From contig NZ_CP045121.1 of the NCBI RefSeq assembly GCF_011492965.1, positions 2,170,001 through 2,234,000 on the forward strand: a DNA stretch of 64,000 bases, written 5' to 3'. Numbering within the stretch: position 1 is the first letter of the stretch; each line of letters starts with the position of its first letter. Made by a program: the position numbers and the translations under genes. Under the pieces are notes generated by a model that had not been told where the DNA came from, did not search any database, and saw only the letters and a program-made list of their open reading frames with translations. Below are positions 31,401 through 40,602 of this stretch, piece by piece. The DNA comes from Rubrobacter marinus. GTDB lineage: Bacteria > Actinomycetota > Rubrobacteria > Rubrobacterales > Rubrobacteraceae.

Positions 31401-33260
31401 TTGCACCGGGAAGAAACTGGCACGAAAAGCTTCGAGAACAACCCTTACCGGACGCACACCGCGGGCGAGTTGAGGGCCGGTGACGTCGGCGAGCGCGTGA
31501 GGCTCGCGGGCTGGGTCAACCGGCGCCGGGACCACGGCGGCCTCATCTTTATAGACCTGAGGGACCGCTGGGGGATCACGCAGGTCGCCTTCCGGCCCGA
31601 GGAGGCCGAGCTCTTCGGCCAGGCCGAGGAGCTCCGGCCGGAGTGGAGCGTCTCCATAGAGGGGGAGGTCGCGAGGAGGCCCGAGGGGAACGAGAACCCC
31701 GAGCTTCCGACCGGTGAGGTCGAGATCTCGGCCACCGCGCTGAGCGTGCTCAACCGCTCCGAGACGCCGCCGTTCGAGATCGACCGCGAGAGGCCGGTCG
31801 ACGAGATCCTTCGCCTCAAGTACCGCTACCTGGACCTGAGGCGCAAGAGGATGCAAGAGAACATCATCTTCCGCGACCGCGTCGTCAAGCACATGCGCAG
31901 CTACCTCGCCGAGCGGGACTTCGTGGAGGTCGAGACGCCGCTCTTGACAGCCTCCTCCCCGGAGGGCGCGCGGGACTACCTCGTCCCGGCGCGGCTGTAC
32001 CCGGGGCAGTTCTACGCCCTGCCGCAGTCGCCGCAGCAGTTCAAGCAGCTCCTCATGGTCGCCGGGTTCGAGCGGTACTTCCAGATCGCGCGCGCCCTGC
32101 GCGACGAGGACCAGCGCGGCGACCGCCAGCCCGAGCACACCCAGCTCGACGTCGAGATGAGCTACACGACGCAGGAGGAGGTGCTCGTCCTGATCGAGGG
32201 CCTGTTCACCGAGATCGTCGAGGGCTACACGGAGAAGAAGATCCTCCACAAGCCCTTCCCGCGCATGACGTTCGCGGAGGCGATGTCGCGCTTCGGCACG
32301 GACAAGCCGGACCTTCGCTTCGGGCTGGAGATCCGGGACGTCTCCGAGGCCGTCCGCGGCTCCGGGTTCAAGGTCTTCGCCGGCGCGATCGAGCGTGGCG
32401 GCTCCGTGCGCGGCTTCGCCGTGAGCGGTCTGGGGGACCTCTCGCGGCGCGAGATCGACGAGCTCACCGGCGTCGCCTCGGCCGGCGGGGCCAGGGGCCT
32501 CGCGCACCTCAAGGTCGGGGCGGACGCTCTGATCGGCCCCATCGCCAAGTTCTTCTCCCCCGAGGAGGGCGACGCGCTGAAGGTGGCCCTGGGGGCCCAA
32601 GAGGGCGACTACATGTTCTTTGTCGCGGACGCGGACGCGGTCGTCTTTGAGAGCCTGAACCGGCTGAGGCTGCACCTGCGCGACCGGCTCGGGCTCGCCG
32701 ACGAGGGCGTGCTCGCGCTCGCGTGGGTCACGGACTTCCCGCTCTTCGAGTGGAACGAGGACGAGGGGCGCATCGAGCCGATGCACCACATGTTCACCAT
32801 GCCCAGGGAGGAGGACCTCCCGCTCCTGGATTCCGACCCCTTGAAGGTGATCGGGCAGCTCTACGACCTCGTCGCCAACGGGACGGAGCTCGCGTCCGGG
32901 AGCATCAGGATCCACCGCCCGGACATCCAGCAGAAGGTCTTCTCGACGATCGGCATGAGCGAGGAAGAGGCCCAAGAACGCTTCGGGGCGATGCTCACCG
33001 CGTTCCGCTACGGGGCGCCGCCGCACGGCGGCATCGCGCCGGGGGTGGACCGCCTGATCATGCTCCTCAAGGACGAGCCGAACATCCGCGAGGTCATGGC
33101 CTTCCCGAAGACCCAGGCCGCGCGCGACGAGATGATGGACGCCCCCGGCCCCGTCGCCGAGGAGCAGCTCAAGGAGCTCCACATCGCGCTGCGCCGCCCC
33201 CCCGAGGGGAAGCCGGGCTCCAACCCCGCGTCCCGCCCGAGCGAGGGCGACAACTCGTAG
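31401..33260 (+). CDS. aspS: Aspartyl-tRNA synthetase
   Basis: A 619-residue bacterial-type class II AspRS. The OB-fold anticodon domain is at about 20-120 (VRLAGWVNRRRDHGGLIFIDLRD). The motifs are motif 1 around VEVETPLLTASSPEGARDY, LPQSPQQFKQLLMVAG, motif 2 RALRDEDQRGDRQPEHTQ, the GAD insertion domain, and motif 3 GGIAPGVDRLIML. The frame opens at 31275, but TTG at 31401 is preferred: GGAAGGA lies five bases upstream and a promoter just before it. Ten bases after its stop begins a GNAT gene in the same direction. Confidence 0.95.
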   Translation: MHREETGTKSFENNPYRTHTAGELRAGDVGERVRLAGWVNRRRDHGGLIFIDLRDRWGITQVAFRPEEAELFGQAEELRPEWSVSIEGEVARRPEGNENPELPTGEVEISATALSVLNRSETPPFEIDRERPVDEILRLKYRYLDLRRKRMQENIIFRDRVVKHMRSYLAERDFVEVETPLLTASSPEGARDYLVPARLYPGQFYALPQSPQQFKQLLMVAGFERYFQIARALRDEDQRGDRQPEHTQLDVEMSYTTQEEVLVLIEGLFTEIVEGYTEKKILHKPFPRMTFAEAMSRFGTDKPDLRFGLEIRDVSEAVRGSGFKVFAGAIERGGSVRGFAVSGLGDLSRREIDELTGVASAGGARGLAHLKVGADALIGPIAKFFSPEEGDALKVALGAQEGDYMFFVADADAVVFESLNRLRLHLRDRLGLADEGVLALAWVTDFPLFEWNEDEGRIEPMHHMFTMPREEDLPLLDSDPLKVIGQLYDLVANGTELASGSIRIHRPDIQQKVFSTIGMSEEEAQERFGAMLTAFRYGAPPHGGIAPGVDRLIMLLKDEPNIREVMAFPKTQAARDEMMDAPGPVAEEQLKELHIALRRPPEGKPGSNPASRPSEGDNS

Positions 33261-33270
33261 GGCGTCCGGG

Positions 33271-33768
33271 ATGGAGGTGAGCGTCCGGCGCGCCGAGCCC
33301 GGCGACGCGGAGGCCGTCAGCCGCCTCTTCGACGGGCCATGCGCGGTCTCGGGCACGCTCCAGCTTCCGTACCCCTCCGTGGAGGCGTGGCGGCGAAGGA
33401 TCTCGCCGTCCGAGGGGATACACAGCCTCGTGGCCGTTCTGGAGGGCGAGGTCGTCGGCGAGTTGGGGCTCGTCGTCCTAGAGCACCCCCGGCGCCGGCA
33501 CGTCGGGGAGATCGGGATGGCCGTCCGCGACGACCGCCAGGGGCTCGGCGCGGGGCGGGCGCTCCTGGAGGCCGCCCTCGAGCTCGCGGACCGCTGGATC
33601 GGCCTGAGCAGGATCGAGCTGCAGGTCTACACCGACAACGAGCGGGCGATCTCCCTGTACGAGCGGTCCGGCTTCGTGGTCGAGGGCACCCACCGCTCCT
33701 ACGCCCTGCGCGACGGCCGCTTCGTGGACGCCTACTCGATGGCGCGCCTCAGAACGGACGCCCCCTAG
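33271..33768 (+). CDS. GNAT acetyltransferase, YhhY/AaaT-like
   Basis: A 165-residue GNAT enzyme that aligns well along its length with E. coli YhhY, an amino-acid N-acetyltransferase, as I recall that sequence: TLQLPYPSVEAWRRR, GEIGMAVRDDRQGLGAGRALL (acetyl-CoA site), RIELQVYTDNERAISLYERSGF and THRSYALRDGRFVDAYSMARL. The last segment is distinctive for this subgroup. ATG at 33271 is 10 bases after aspS and probably co-transcribed with it. The substrate here is inferred only from resemblance. Confidence 0.85.
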   Translation: MEVSVRRAEPGDAEAVSRLFDGPCAVSGTLQLPYPSVEAWRRRISPSEGIHSLVAVLEGEVVGELGLVVLEHPRRRHVGEIGMAVRDDRQGLGAGRALLEAALELADRWIGLSRIELQVYTDNERAISLYERSGFVVEGTHRSYALRDGRFVDAYSMARLRTDAP

Positions 33769-34042
33769 CCCTTCCGCCCCCGAGACGGCCCCGGTACACC
33801 ACGCAACCTTCGCCGCCGCGCCGTCTTCGCCCACCGGCGTCGCCCGCAAGCGTGCCGATGCTCGCCCGCGCCGGGCCCGTCGAAACGGCGAGGGTCGATG
33901 GTACGTTCGTGCGTCCGAGGAGATGGAAAACGCGGGATTGCCCTGGCCGGTAATAGACAGAAGTCACGGGCCCAGGCCGAGGGACGAGGGCCGTACGGGG
34001 AGGGTCGCGTCGATAAAGACGCCCGGGTCGGGGGGCGTCGCT

Positions 34043-34246
34043 CTAGGTTTCGGGGGCCGCCTGCTCCTCGACGCGCTCGACGGTGACGCGCAGCCGCCCG
34101 ATCGGGGTGTAGCCACTCTCGGCTTCGGCGCCGAAATGCCTCCTTAGCATCGAGCCGAGGTGCTCACCGTCGAGAAAGACGAAAAAATCTTCCTTCGGCC
34201 CGAGTTCTACGCTACCTTCCGCGACGAACCTCTCTGATGAACTCAC
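34043..34246 (-). CDS. Small protein of unknown function
   Basis: A possible 67-residue protein from GTG at 34246 (SSSERFVAEGSVELGPKEDFF, then VFLDGEHLGSMLRRHFGAEA, RLRVTVERVEEQ). Alternating charged and hydrophobic residues suggest a small beta/alpha domain, and codon use is reasonable. No family is recognised. There is no good ribosome site, and it lies alone in a 980-base stretch between the YhhY-like gene and the deacetylase. Confidence 0.4.
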   Translation of the reverse strand: MSSSERFVAEGSVELGPKEDFFVFLDGEHLGSMLRRHFGAEAESGYTPIGRLRVTVERVEEQAAPET

Positions 34247-34746
34247 GGTGGTCGGATCCCCTCACGCGGTTACATACGGTGGACCAGCCCCTTTATTCTA
34301 CAGCCCCGACGACGCCGTCTAGGCGAATTCCGAAGCGAGGTATTAGCCCCTCGACGTGTTGCCCGTCTCAGGCCTCACGAGCCGCCGCCCCTCCCCCGTC
34401 GCCAACGAGACGCCGAACGTCCATACGGTCGGGCCTTCGGAGAACCCGCCGAACCTCTCGCGCTCGCGCGTTCGGTTTCGGCTCGTTCCGATGATGTGGG
34501 TAGCGGCCCTCACCTGCGCGTAGGGCGCCCGAGGCGTTGCGTGCGGCCTTGTTCGGGGGTTTCGGCGGCACCCCCGGTGCCGTGGGCAGTGAAGGGCCAC
34601 ACGTCCGTTTCTCCCCGAACCCCTATGCTTACGGGGACGCGGTCGTCGCCGGAGGCGGGGGACGCAAGCGGCGGGGTAGATCGGGGTGCAGGGAGGTGCT
34701 CATACAGACGCAACGGACGTCCGACGAACGTGCACCCAAGGGACGT
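34247..34746. other. Intergenic, no gene recognised
   Basis: Five hundred bases before the deacetylase gene. The frames present give only Arg/Pro/Ser-rich shadows with no family resemblance. No convincing promoter, riboswitch or repeat is seen. The stretch 33769-34042 on the other side of the small gene is likewise empty. Confidence 0.5.
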
Positions 34747-35349
34747 ATGGACGTCACGGATACGCCGGGGGTCGCCCTGACCTTCGACGACGGTCCCGAC
34801 CCGGTGTGGACGCCGCGGGTGCTGGACGCCCTGGATCGGGCCGGCGCGCGCGCGACGTTCTTCGTGATCCCGCCGCTAGCCCTCGAACACGAGGGGCTCG
34901 TACGGGCCGCTCTCGAGGCGGGGCACGGGGTCGAGCTGCACTGCGTGCGCCACGTGCGCCACACCGAGCTCTCGCCGCGAGAGGTCGAGGCGGAAGCCCG
35001 GGAGGGGCTGCGCGCGCTGCGGTCATTCGGGGCCGAGCCCAGGCTCTGGCGCCCCCCGTGGGGCGTCGTCGCGCCCTGGACGTGGGGCATCGCCGCGGAG
35101 TACGGGCTGGAGATAGCGGGCTGGACCGCCGACACCCACGACTGGCGAGGAGACGACGCGCCGGCGATGCTCCGGAGCGTCTCTCCCCTCATCCGGCAAG
35201 GCGCGGTGGTGCTCATGCACGACGGGATCGGCCCCGGCGCGCTCCGGGACGGTTGCGCAGAGACGGTGGCGCTCGTCGGAGAGCTGGTCGCCCACATAGA
35301 GAAGCTAGAATGCGAGCCGTCCCCCTACCGGGCGCGGCGGGGGGCGTAG
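34747..35349 (+). CDS. Polysaccharide deacetylase (CE4/NodB family)
   Basis: A 200-residue NodB-fold deacetylase without a signal peptide, so cytoplasmic. LTFDDGPDPVWTPRVLDAL is motif 1 (catalytic Asp-Asp), ATFFVIPP follows, HGVELHCVRHVRHTEL is a variant of the HxxxH metal motif, RLWRPPWGVV is motif 3, and LMHDGIG is the final His motif. ATG at 34747 is chosen; the upstream open frame is nonsense. It is the first gene of a five-gene cluster with a NodS-like methyltransferase and a glycosyltransferase, so it probably removes an acyl group from a small glycan or glycosylated intermediate. Confidence 0.88.
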   Translation: MDVTDTPGVALTFDDGPDPVWTPRVLDALDRAGARATFFVIPPLALEHEGLVRAALEAGHGVELHCVRHVRHTELSPREVEAEAREGLRALRSFGAEPRLWRPPWGVVAPWTWGIAAEYGLEIAGWTADTHDWRGDDAPAMLRSVSPLIRQGAVVLMHDGIGPGALRDGCAETVALVGELVAHIEKLECEPSPYRARRGA

Positions 35350-35360
35350 AAGGAGCACAG

Positions 35361-36510
35361 ATGAAGGCCGTAGAGGAGAGAAACGGGGCGTCCGGCGGCT
35401 GGGTCGGGCCGGGCTCCGCCGGATTCGACAGGTTGCTGGAGGGGATCGGGGCGGGCGCGGCGGCGCGCGACGCGGACCCCGCCTTCCCCGAGGAGCCGTT
35501 CCGCTCCCTGGCGTCGGCGGGCCTACTTTCGCTGCCGGTCCCCGAGCTCCCGGACGGGCCGGGCAGGCGCGCGACCGTCGGGGAGGAGTGGCGGGTCTTG
35601 AGGGCCGTAGCCGCCGCCGACGGCTCGGTGGGCAGGATCCTGGACGGCCACTACAACGCCGTCGAGCGGCTCACCGTCCTGGCCCCGAGCCCCTTCGCGG
35701 CCGGGAGCTCGCGGCGGTCGCCTCCGGGGAGCTGCGCGTGGGGGTCTGGGGGCCGACCCCGTCCCCGGCGAGGGCGAGCCCGCGCGCCTCGTGCGTAGCG
35801 GGGACGGCTTCGTGCTGAGGGGCGTCAAGACGTTCTGCTCCGGCTCCACCGGCCTCGACCGGGCGCTCGTCCTCGTTCGGGGCCCGGAGGGGGAGCCGGG
35901 GCCGCCCCTGCTCGCGTACGTGGACCTCGCGGGCGGGCTCGAGGTGGACCGGGGCTGGTTCAGGGGCGCGGGGATGCGCTCGTCCGAGAGCCATCGGGTC
36001 GTCTTCGACGGGGCGCGGGTGCTCGCGGTGTTCGGGGAGCCCGGCGAGATCCTGCGCGAGCCGTACTTCGGCCGCGACGCCATCCGTACCGCCGTCTCGT
36101 GGGCGGGGATAGCGGACGCCGCCGTGGAGGCGGCCCTCGACACCCTGGCCGCGAAGTCCGCGGGGCGGGAGCCCGACGACCTCGTCTCCCTGGCCGCCGG
36201 CAAGATGCTCTCCGCGCAGGGCACCATCGACCGCTGGATCGAGCACGCCTCCGCCCTCGCCGACGAGGACGGGGAGCGGCCCCTGACGGAGACCTCGATC
36301 CGCCTGCGCGCCGCCGTGGCCTCCGCGTGCCGCGAGATCCTGGACGAGGCGGCCCGGGCCTGCGGCTCCCGCCCGTTCGCCGTCGCCGACGGGCTGGACA
36401 GGGCCCGCCGCGACCTCGAGCTCTTCCTGCTGCAGCACCGCCTCGAGCCCGCCATCGCGCGCGACGGACGCCGAGCTATCAGGCGCCGGTCGGAGGACCC
36501 GGATGGCTGA
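35361..36510 (+). CDS. Acyl-CoA dehydrogenase-like flavoprotein, frame broken twice as read
   Basis: A protein of about 383 residues with the layout of the acyl-CoA dehydrogenase / flavin monooxygenase superfamily: an N-terminal helical part (PFRSLASAGLLSLPVPELP), a central region with DGFVLRGVKTFCSGSTGLDRAL, and a C-terminal helical bundle (IADAAVEAALDTLA, LETSIRL-type TETSIRLRAAVASA). The catalytic Glu of true dehydrogenases cannot be placed. The frame is lost near 35692 (C run) and near 35752 (G run); one base at each restores LRGRELAAVASGELRVGVWG and then DPVPGEGEPARLV. ATG 35361 has AAGGAG five bases upstream. It overlaps the next gene by eight bases. Confidence 0.75.
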
Positions 36511-37084
36511 GAGACCGCGCCTCCGGTCGGAGTACTTCGAGAACCTCTACTCGGCCTCCCCCGACCCGTGGGGCTTCGAGACCTCTCCCTACGAGCGGCG
36601 CAAGTACGAGCGGACCCTGGAGGTCTTGCAGGACCGCCGGTACGGACGAGCGCTGGAGGTCGGCGCGTCCATCGGCGTCTTCACGGAGATGCTCGCCCCG
36701 CTCTGCGACGAGCTCCTGGGGGTGGACGTCTCGGAGAAGGCGGTCTCTGTCGCGCGTCAGAGGCTGCGAAAGTACTCTCACGTCAGGATCGAGCGTCGCG
36801 AGCTGCCGGAGGAGATGCCGGAGGGTCCCTTCGGCCTGATCCTGGCCTCCGAGGTCCTCTATTATCTGCCGCGCGAGGTCATGCTGGAGACGCTCGCGCG
36901 CTTCGAGGACGCCCTCGCGCCCGGGGGGAGGCTGCTCGCCGTCCACTGGCGCAAGGAGACCGAGACGTACCCCTTGCAGGGCGACGAGGTCCACGGCCTT
37001 CTCGTGGGGAACTCGCGCCTGCACGTGAGGGAGACCATCGTGGAGCCGGAGTACCGGCTGGACCTTTTCGAGGACGGGAGATGA
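36503..37084 (+). CDS. NodS-like SAM-dependent methyltransferase
   Basis: A 193-residue class I methyltransferase of the NodS type. YFENLYSASPDPWGFETSPYERRKYE is the characteristic NodS N-terminus (here positions 11-36 of the protein), ALEVGASIGVFTEMLA binds SAM, and LLGVDVSEKAVSVARQRL and ASEVLYYL follow the family pattern. NodS N-methylates the de-acetylated amino sugar of Nod factors; here it stands next to a NodB-fold deacetylase, so a similar deacetylate-then-methylate sequence is possible but unproven. It overlaps the preceding flavoprotein gene by eight bases and the following reductase by four (ATGA). Confidence 0.88.
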   Translation: MAERPRLRSEYFENLYSASPDPWGFETSPYERRKYERTLEVLQDRRYGRALEVGASIGVFTEMLAPLCDELLGVDVSEKAVSVARQRLRKYSHVRIERRELPEEMPEGPFGLILASEVLYYLPREVMLETLARFEDALAPGGRLLAVHWRKETETYPLQGDEVHGLLVGNSRLHVRETIVEPEYRLDLFEDGR

Positions 37085-38283
37085 ACGAGACGGATCGCAT
37101 AGTCATAGTCGGGGGCGGCCCCGGCGGCCTCGCCGCCGCGCGGGCCTACCGCGAGTCGGGGGGGCGCGGGCGCGTCACGATCCTGACCGCGGAGAGCTTC
37201 CCGCCGTACCGCCGCCCCCCGCTCACGAAGGAGTACCTCCGCGGCGAGGTGGAGCGGGCCGAGCTCCCCATGCAGGGCGCGGGCTGGTACGAGGAGAACG
37301 GCGTGGAGCTGAGGCTCGCGACCTCCGCCCTCTCCCTCGACGCGGGCAGGGGCGTCGTGGCGACGGAGACCGGAGAGATCCCCTACGACGCCTGCGTGCT
37401 CGCCACGGGCTCGGAGCCTTTACGGATACCCGTCCCCGGCGGGGATCTGCCCGAGGTCCTCGTGATGCGCACGCTGGAGGACTCGGAGAAGCTCGGGGCG
37501 CGCGTCTCCCCCGGGAGCCGCGCCGTGGTCGTGGGGAGCGGTTTTATAGGGTGCGAGGCGGCGGCGTCGCTCTCCATGCTCGGGGCACGGGTGACCCTCG
37601 TGAGCCAGGAGGACTCGCCGCAGGCGGCGCGTCTCGGCCCGGCCGTCGCGCGCAGGATCCGGGGCTGGCTGGAGGGCTTCGGCGTCGACCTCCGCCTCGG
37701 CCGCAACGTCGAGGGGATCGAGCGTTCGGACGGCGGCCTCCGGGTCGGCGTCGAGGGCGAGGAGACGCTGGAGACGGAGACGGTCCTTTTCGGGACCGGC
37801 ATCCGGCCGCGCATCGGGCTCGCCGAGGAGGCGGGGCTGGAGATCGAGGGCGGCGGGGTCGTCACCGACTCTTCGATGCGGACGAGCGTCCCGAACGTCT
37901 TCGCCGTCGGAGACGTCGCCTACGCGATGAACGAGTCGGCCGGGACGCACCAGAAGGTCGAGCACTGGGGCGACGCCCTGAACCACGGCGGCGTCGCGGG
38001 CGCCGTGCTGGCGGGCGGGGAGGCCGGGTGGAGCATGGCCCCCGGCTTCTGGTCCACGATGGCGGACAAGAGCTTGAAGTACTGGTCGTGGAGCAACGGC
38101 TGGGACGAGGCCCGCTTCGTCGACCACGTCGAGGCCGGCGACGCCCCCGAAGGCGCCGGGGAGTCCTTCACCGTCTGGTACGGCAAGGGGGGCACCTGCA
38201 TCGGCGTCCTCTCCCACAACCACGACGAGGACTACGACGAGGGGCGCGGGCTCGTCGAGCGGGGAGCGCCGCTCCCCGGATGA
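37081..38283 (+). CDS. FAD-dependent pyridine nucleotide-disulfide family reductase
   Basis: A 400-residue flavoprotein of the ferredoxin/rubredoxin reductase type. IVIVGGGPGGLAAARAYRE is the FAD Rossmann motif, PYRRPPLTKEYLRGE is characteristic of this subfamily, AVVVGSGFIGCEAAASL is the NAD(P)H motif, and NVFAVGDVAYAMN the second FAD contact; the C-terminal reductase domain follows (KYWSWSNGWDEARFVDH). No redox-active CxxC is present, so it passes electrons to a carrier protein. It could reduce the flavoprotein of the same cluster. Both ends overlap neighbouring genes by four bases (ATGA), showing tight coupling. Confidence 0.88.
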   Translation: MNETDRIVIVGGGPGGLAAARAYRESGGRGRVTILTAESFPPYRRPPLTKEYLRGEVERAELPMQGAGWYEENGVELRLATSALSLDAGRGVVATETGEIPYDACVLATGSEPLRIPVPGGDLPEVLVMRTLEDSEKLGARVSPGSRAVVVGSGFIGCEAAASLSMLGARVTLVSQEDSPQAARLGPAVARRIRGWLEGFGVDLRLGRNVEGIERSDGGLRVGVEGEETLETETVLFGTGIRPRIGLAEEAGLEIEGGGVVTDSSMRTSVPNVFAVGDVAYAMNESAGTHQKVEHWGDALNHGGVAGAVLAGGEAGWSMAPGFWSTMADKSLKYWSWSNGWDEARFVDHVEAGDAPEGAGESFTVWYGKGGTCIGVLSHNHDEDYDEGRGLVERGAPLPG

Positions 38284-39938
38284 TCCTCCCCCCGCCACGC
38301 GAGACGCTCCGGGCCTCGGTGGTCGTGCCGGCCCGCGACGAAGAGGACCTGATCGAGGCCTGCCTAGACGCCCTCGCCGCGCAACAGGGCGTCACGGCCG
38401 ACGAGTACGAGGTCCTGCTCGTCCTCGACGGGTGCGAGGACGAAACGGAGGCGCGGGCGCGACGGTTCGCCTCCGAGCACCCGGCCCTCGCCCTGCACCT
38501 GCTGCACGGGCCCGGGCGCGGGGCCGGCCGGGCGCGCAGGGTCGGGATGGACGAGGCGTGCTCCCGGCTCGTCTCGGTGGGCAGGCCCGGCGGCCTCGTC
38601 GCCTCGACGGACGCGGACACGGTGGTGGCGCCGGACTGGCTGCGGGCCCAGCTCGACGCGGCGGCGCGCGGGGCGCGGGCGATAGGCGGCAGGATCGAGC
38701 TCCGGGACGACGAAGACCTCGTCCAGGGCGTCAGGGAGTGGAGGGCGGCGCGGGGCCGCGAGAAGCAGATGGAGCTGCTCGCCGAGGATACCGGCGGAGG
38801 CACGGCCGAGCACTGGCAGTTCAGCGGGGCCTCCCTCGCCCTCACGGCGGAGGTTTACGCCGAGGTCGGCGGTCTGGAGCCGCGCGCCGCCTTGGAGGAC
38901 GAGCAGCTCGAGCGCGCGCTCGAACGCTGCGGCATCCCGATCGAGCGTTCCCTCGCCGTGCGCGTCATGACCTCCGCGCGCACGGTCGGCAGGGCGAAGA
39001 GGGGGCTGGCCAGGGACCTCGCCCTCGCCTCCTGGGTGCGTAGCAACACCTTCGATCGCGGCGACTTCGACCCCGCGATGCTCGCGGAGAGAAAGGCGGC
39101 GTCGGGGGCGACGGTGAGCGTGATCCTGCCGATGGGCGGCAAGGGCAGGGGCACGTCGGCCCTGCTCGACGCCCTGGCGCCGCTGACGGAGGCCGGCCTC
39201 ATCGACGAGGAGATCGTGCTGTGCCGGGAGGCCAAAGACCTCTCGTCGCGGGGCGACGCCAGGTTCTACCCGGACGCCGATCTCCTCCCCGGCCACGGCC
39301 CCGTGCGCGGCTACGGGGACGCCCTGTGGCGGGGGCTCGCGGTCTCCGGGGGGGAGATCCTGCTCTTCCTCGACCCCGCCGCGCCCGACCCCGACGGGCG
39401 GCGCGCGCTGGGCCTGGTGGGTCCGCTGCTCCTGAGGGAGGAGCTCCACCTCGTCAAGGGCTTCTCCCCGGTGGGCTCCGGGGGGGACGAGATCGGCGCG
39501 AGGGGCCTCTCCGAGCTCGTCGCGAGGCCCCTGATCAACCTGTACAGGCCGGAGCTGGCCGGCTTCGTGGACCCGGTCTCGGCCGAGTTCTCGGCCCGCC
39601 GGAGCCTCCTCGCCTCCCTCCCCTTCCCCGTCGGCTACGGCGCCTCCCTGAGCCTCCTCCTGGACGCCCACGAGTGGAAGGGCGTGGACGCCCTGGCGCA
39701 GGTATGCCTCGGGGAGCGCCCGGAGGCCAGGGTCCCGACCCCCGACCTCGGAGAGGCGGCCTACGCCACCCTCACGGCCGCGATGTCTCGCACGGGCGAG
39801 GACGACCTCGGAGAGCACGCCCCGGGCCCCCTCTTCCTCCCGCTCCCGGGCCATCCCACGAGCCTCGGCCAGCGGCGAGTCGCCGTCGAAGAGCGTCCGC
39901 CTTTGGCGAGCTTGGGGCCGCCCCGCAGCGGCCGGTAG
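38280..39938 (+). CDS. Double glycosyltransferase: GT2 domain plus GpgS-like domain
   Basis: A 552-residue protein. Residues 10-215 are a GT-A fold family 2 transferase (SVVVPARDEEDLIEACLDAL, D-A-D at 111-113, LEDEQL as the acceptor-side acidic motif). Residues 278-510 resemble glucosyl-3-phosphoglycerate synthase: GYGDALWRGLAVSGGEILLF, LVKGFSPVGSGG, ELVARPLINLYRPELAGFV, ARRSLLASLPFPVGYGASL. In this second half the metal-binding DxD is replaced by LDPA at 364-367, so it may be inactive or only bind sugar. ATG at 38280 overlaps the reductase stop. A strong hairpin follows the gene. It is the last gene of the cluster. Confidence 0.8.
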   Translation: MILPPPRETLRASVVVPARDEEDLIEACLDALAAQQGVTADEYEVLLVLDGCEDETEARARRFASEHPALALHLLHGPGRGAGRARRVGMDEACSRLVSVGRPGGLVASTDADTVVAPDWLRAQLDAAARGARAIGGRIELRDDEDLVQGVREWRAARGREKQMELLAEDTGGGTAEHWQFSGASLALTAEVYAEVGGLEPRAALEDEQLERALERCGIPIERSLAVRVMTSARTVGRAKRGLARDLALASWVRSNTFDRGDFDPAMLAERKAASGATVSVILPMGGKGRGTSALLDALAPLTEAGLIDEEIVLCREAKDLSSRGDARFYPDADLLPGHGPVRGYGDALWRGLAVSGGEILLFLDPAAPDPDGRRALGLVGPLLLREELHLVKGFSPVGSGGDEIGARGLSELVARPLINLYRPELAGFVDPVSAEFSARRSLLASLPFPVGYGASLSLLLDAHEWKGVDALAQVCLGERPEARVPTPDLGEAAYATLTAAMSRTGEDDLGEHAPGPLFLPLPGHPTSLGQRRVAVEERPPLASLGPPRSGR

Positions 39939-39947
39939 GACGACGAA

Positions 39948-39984
39948 GCGCCGCCCGGTGGCGGCGGTCGCCACCGGGCGGCGC
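39948..39984. terminator. Bidirectional hairpin terminator between convergent genes
   Basis: A perfect 16-bp inverted repeat, 39948-39963 and 39969-39984, with a five-base loop. On the minus strand it is followed by TTCGTCGTCC, on the plus strand by AAGAGCC, so it is stronger as a terminator for the gene at 40005-40388, though placed to serve both. Confidence 0.7.
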
Positions 39985-40004
39985 AAGAGCCCTCGAAGCT
40001 GGGG

Positions 40005-40388
40005 CTAGTTGGCCTTCTCCTCGCGGTACTCCTGGATGCTCTCGAAGACCTCGTCGGGGAAGTCGAGCTCCTGGTAAGGGTTGCAGGCGTCGGGGTCGTC
40101 GGGGTTCGGGCAGATGTCGAAGTCCTGCTGCTTCTGGTAGTCCAGGATCTTGTCCCGCTTCGGCGGGCTGTAGTTCTTCTCCTCGACCTGCTGGACGAGC
40201 GCCCGGATCTCCTCCTCGTCCGCGTCCTTGTCCTGCGTCATGAGCTTGACGAGCTCATCGTTGTCCACGAAGTGGCGCGCGATGACCGCGAACGTGAAAC
40301 GCCCGTAGTGCCCTATGTCCTCGCCGTTCTCCAACGCGTCGAGAATGTGGCTCATCATCGGACTCTTGCGTAGGTCCTCGACCGGCAT
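40005..40388 (-). CDS. Conserved-looking soluble protein of unknown function
   Basis: A 127-residue acidic soluble protein. MSHILDALENGEDIGHYGRF, then FAVIARHFVDNDELVKLM and DADEEEIRALVQQVEEKNYSPPKR are regular helices; a Cys-containing loop (ICPNPDDPDACNPYQELDFP) precedes a final helix. No family is recognised. ATG at 40388 has GAGGAG eight bases upstream and the codon use is typical, so it is surely expressed. A small inverted repeat, CCGTA-N4-TACGG at 40417-40430, lies 29 bases upstream and could be an operator. A strong terminator follows it. It stands alone. Confidence 0.7.
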   Translation of the reverse strand: MPVEDLRKSPMMSHILDALENGEDIGHYGRFTFAVIARHFVDNDELVKLMTQDKDADEEEIRALVQQVEEKNYSPPKRDKILDYQKQQDFDICPNPDDPDACNPYQELDFPDEVFESIQEYREEKAN

Positions 40389-40602
40389 AAATTCCGCTCC
40401 TCTCTCTGATCACGAACCGTAAGACTACGGATGTGTGCCCGAATGACCACCCCCAAAACCCCACCCTGGATACTGCCCGCGGTAGCGACCGGTATGGGCA
40501 AGGGCAGGGCAGCGCCACAGGCGGTGCCGGGGGACCCGCGGCGGAACGTGCCGGCCCGGCTACCCGGAGGAGCGCCCTGGGTCTTCTAACGCCTTCGAGG
40601 GG

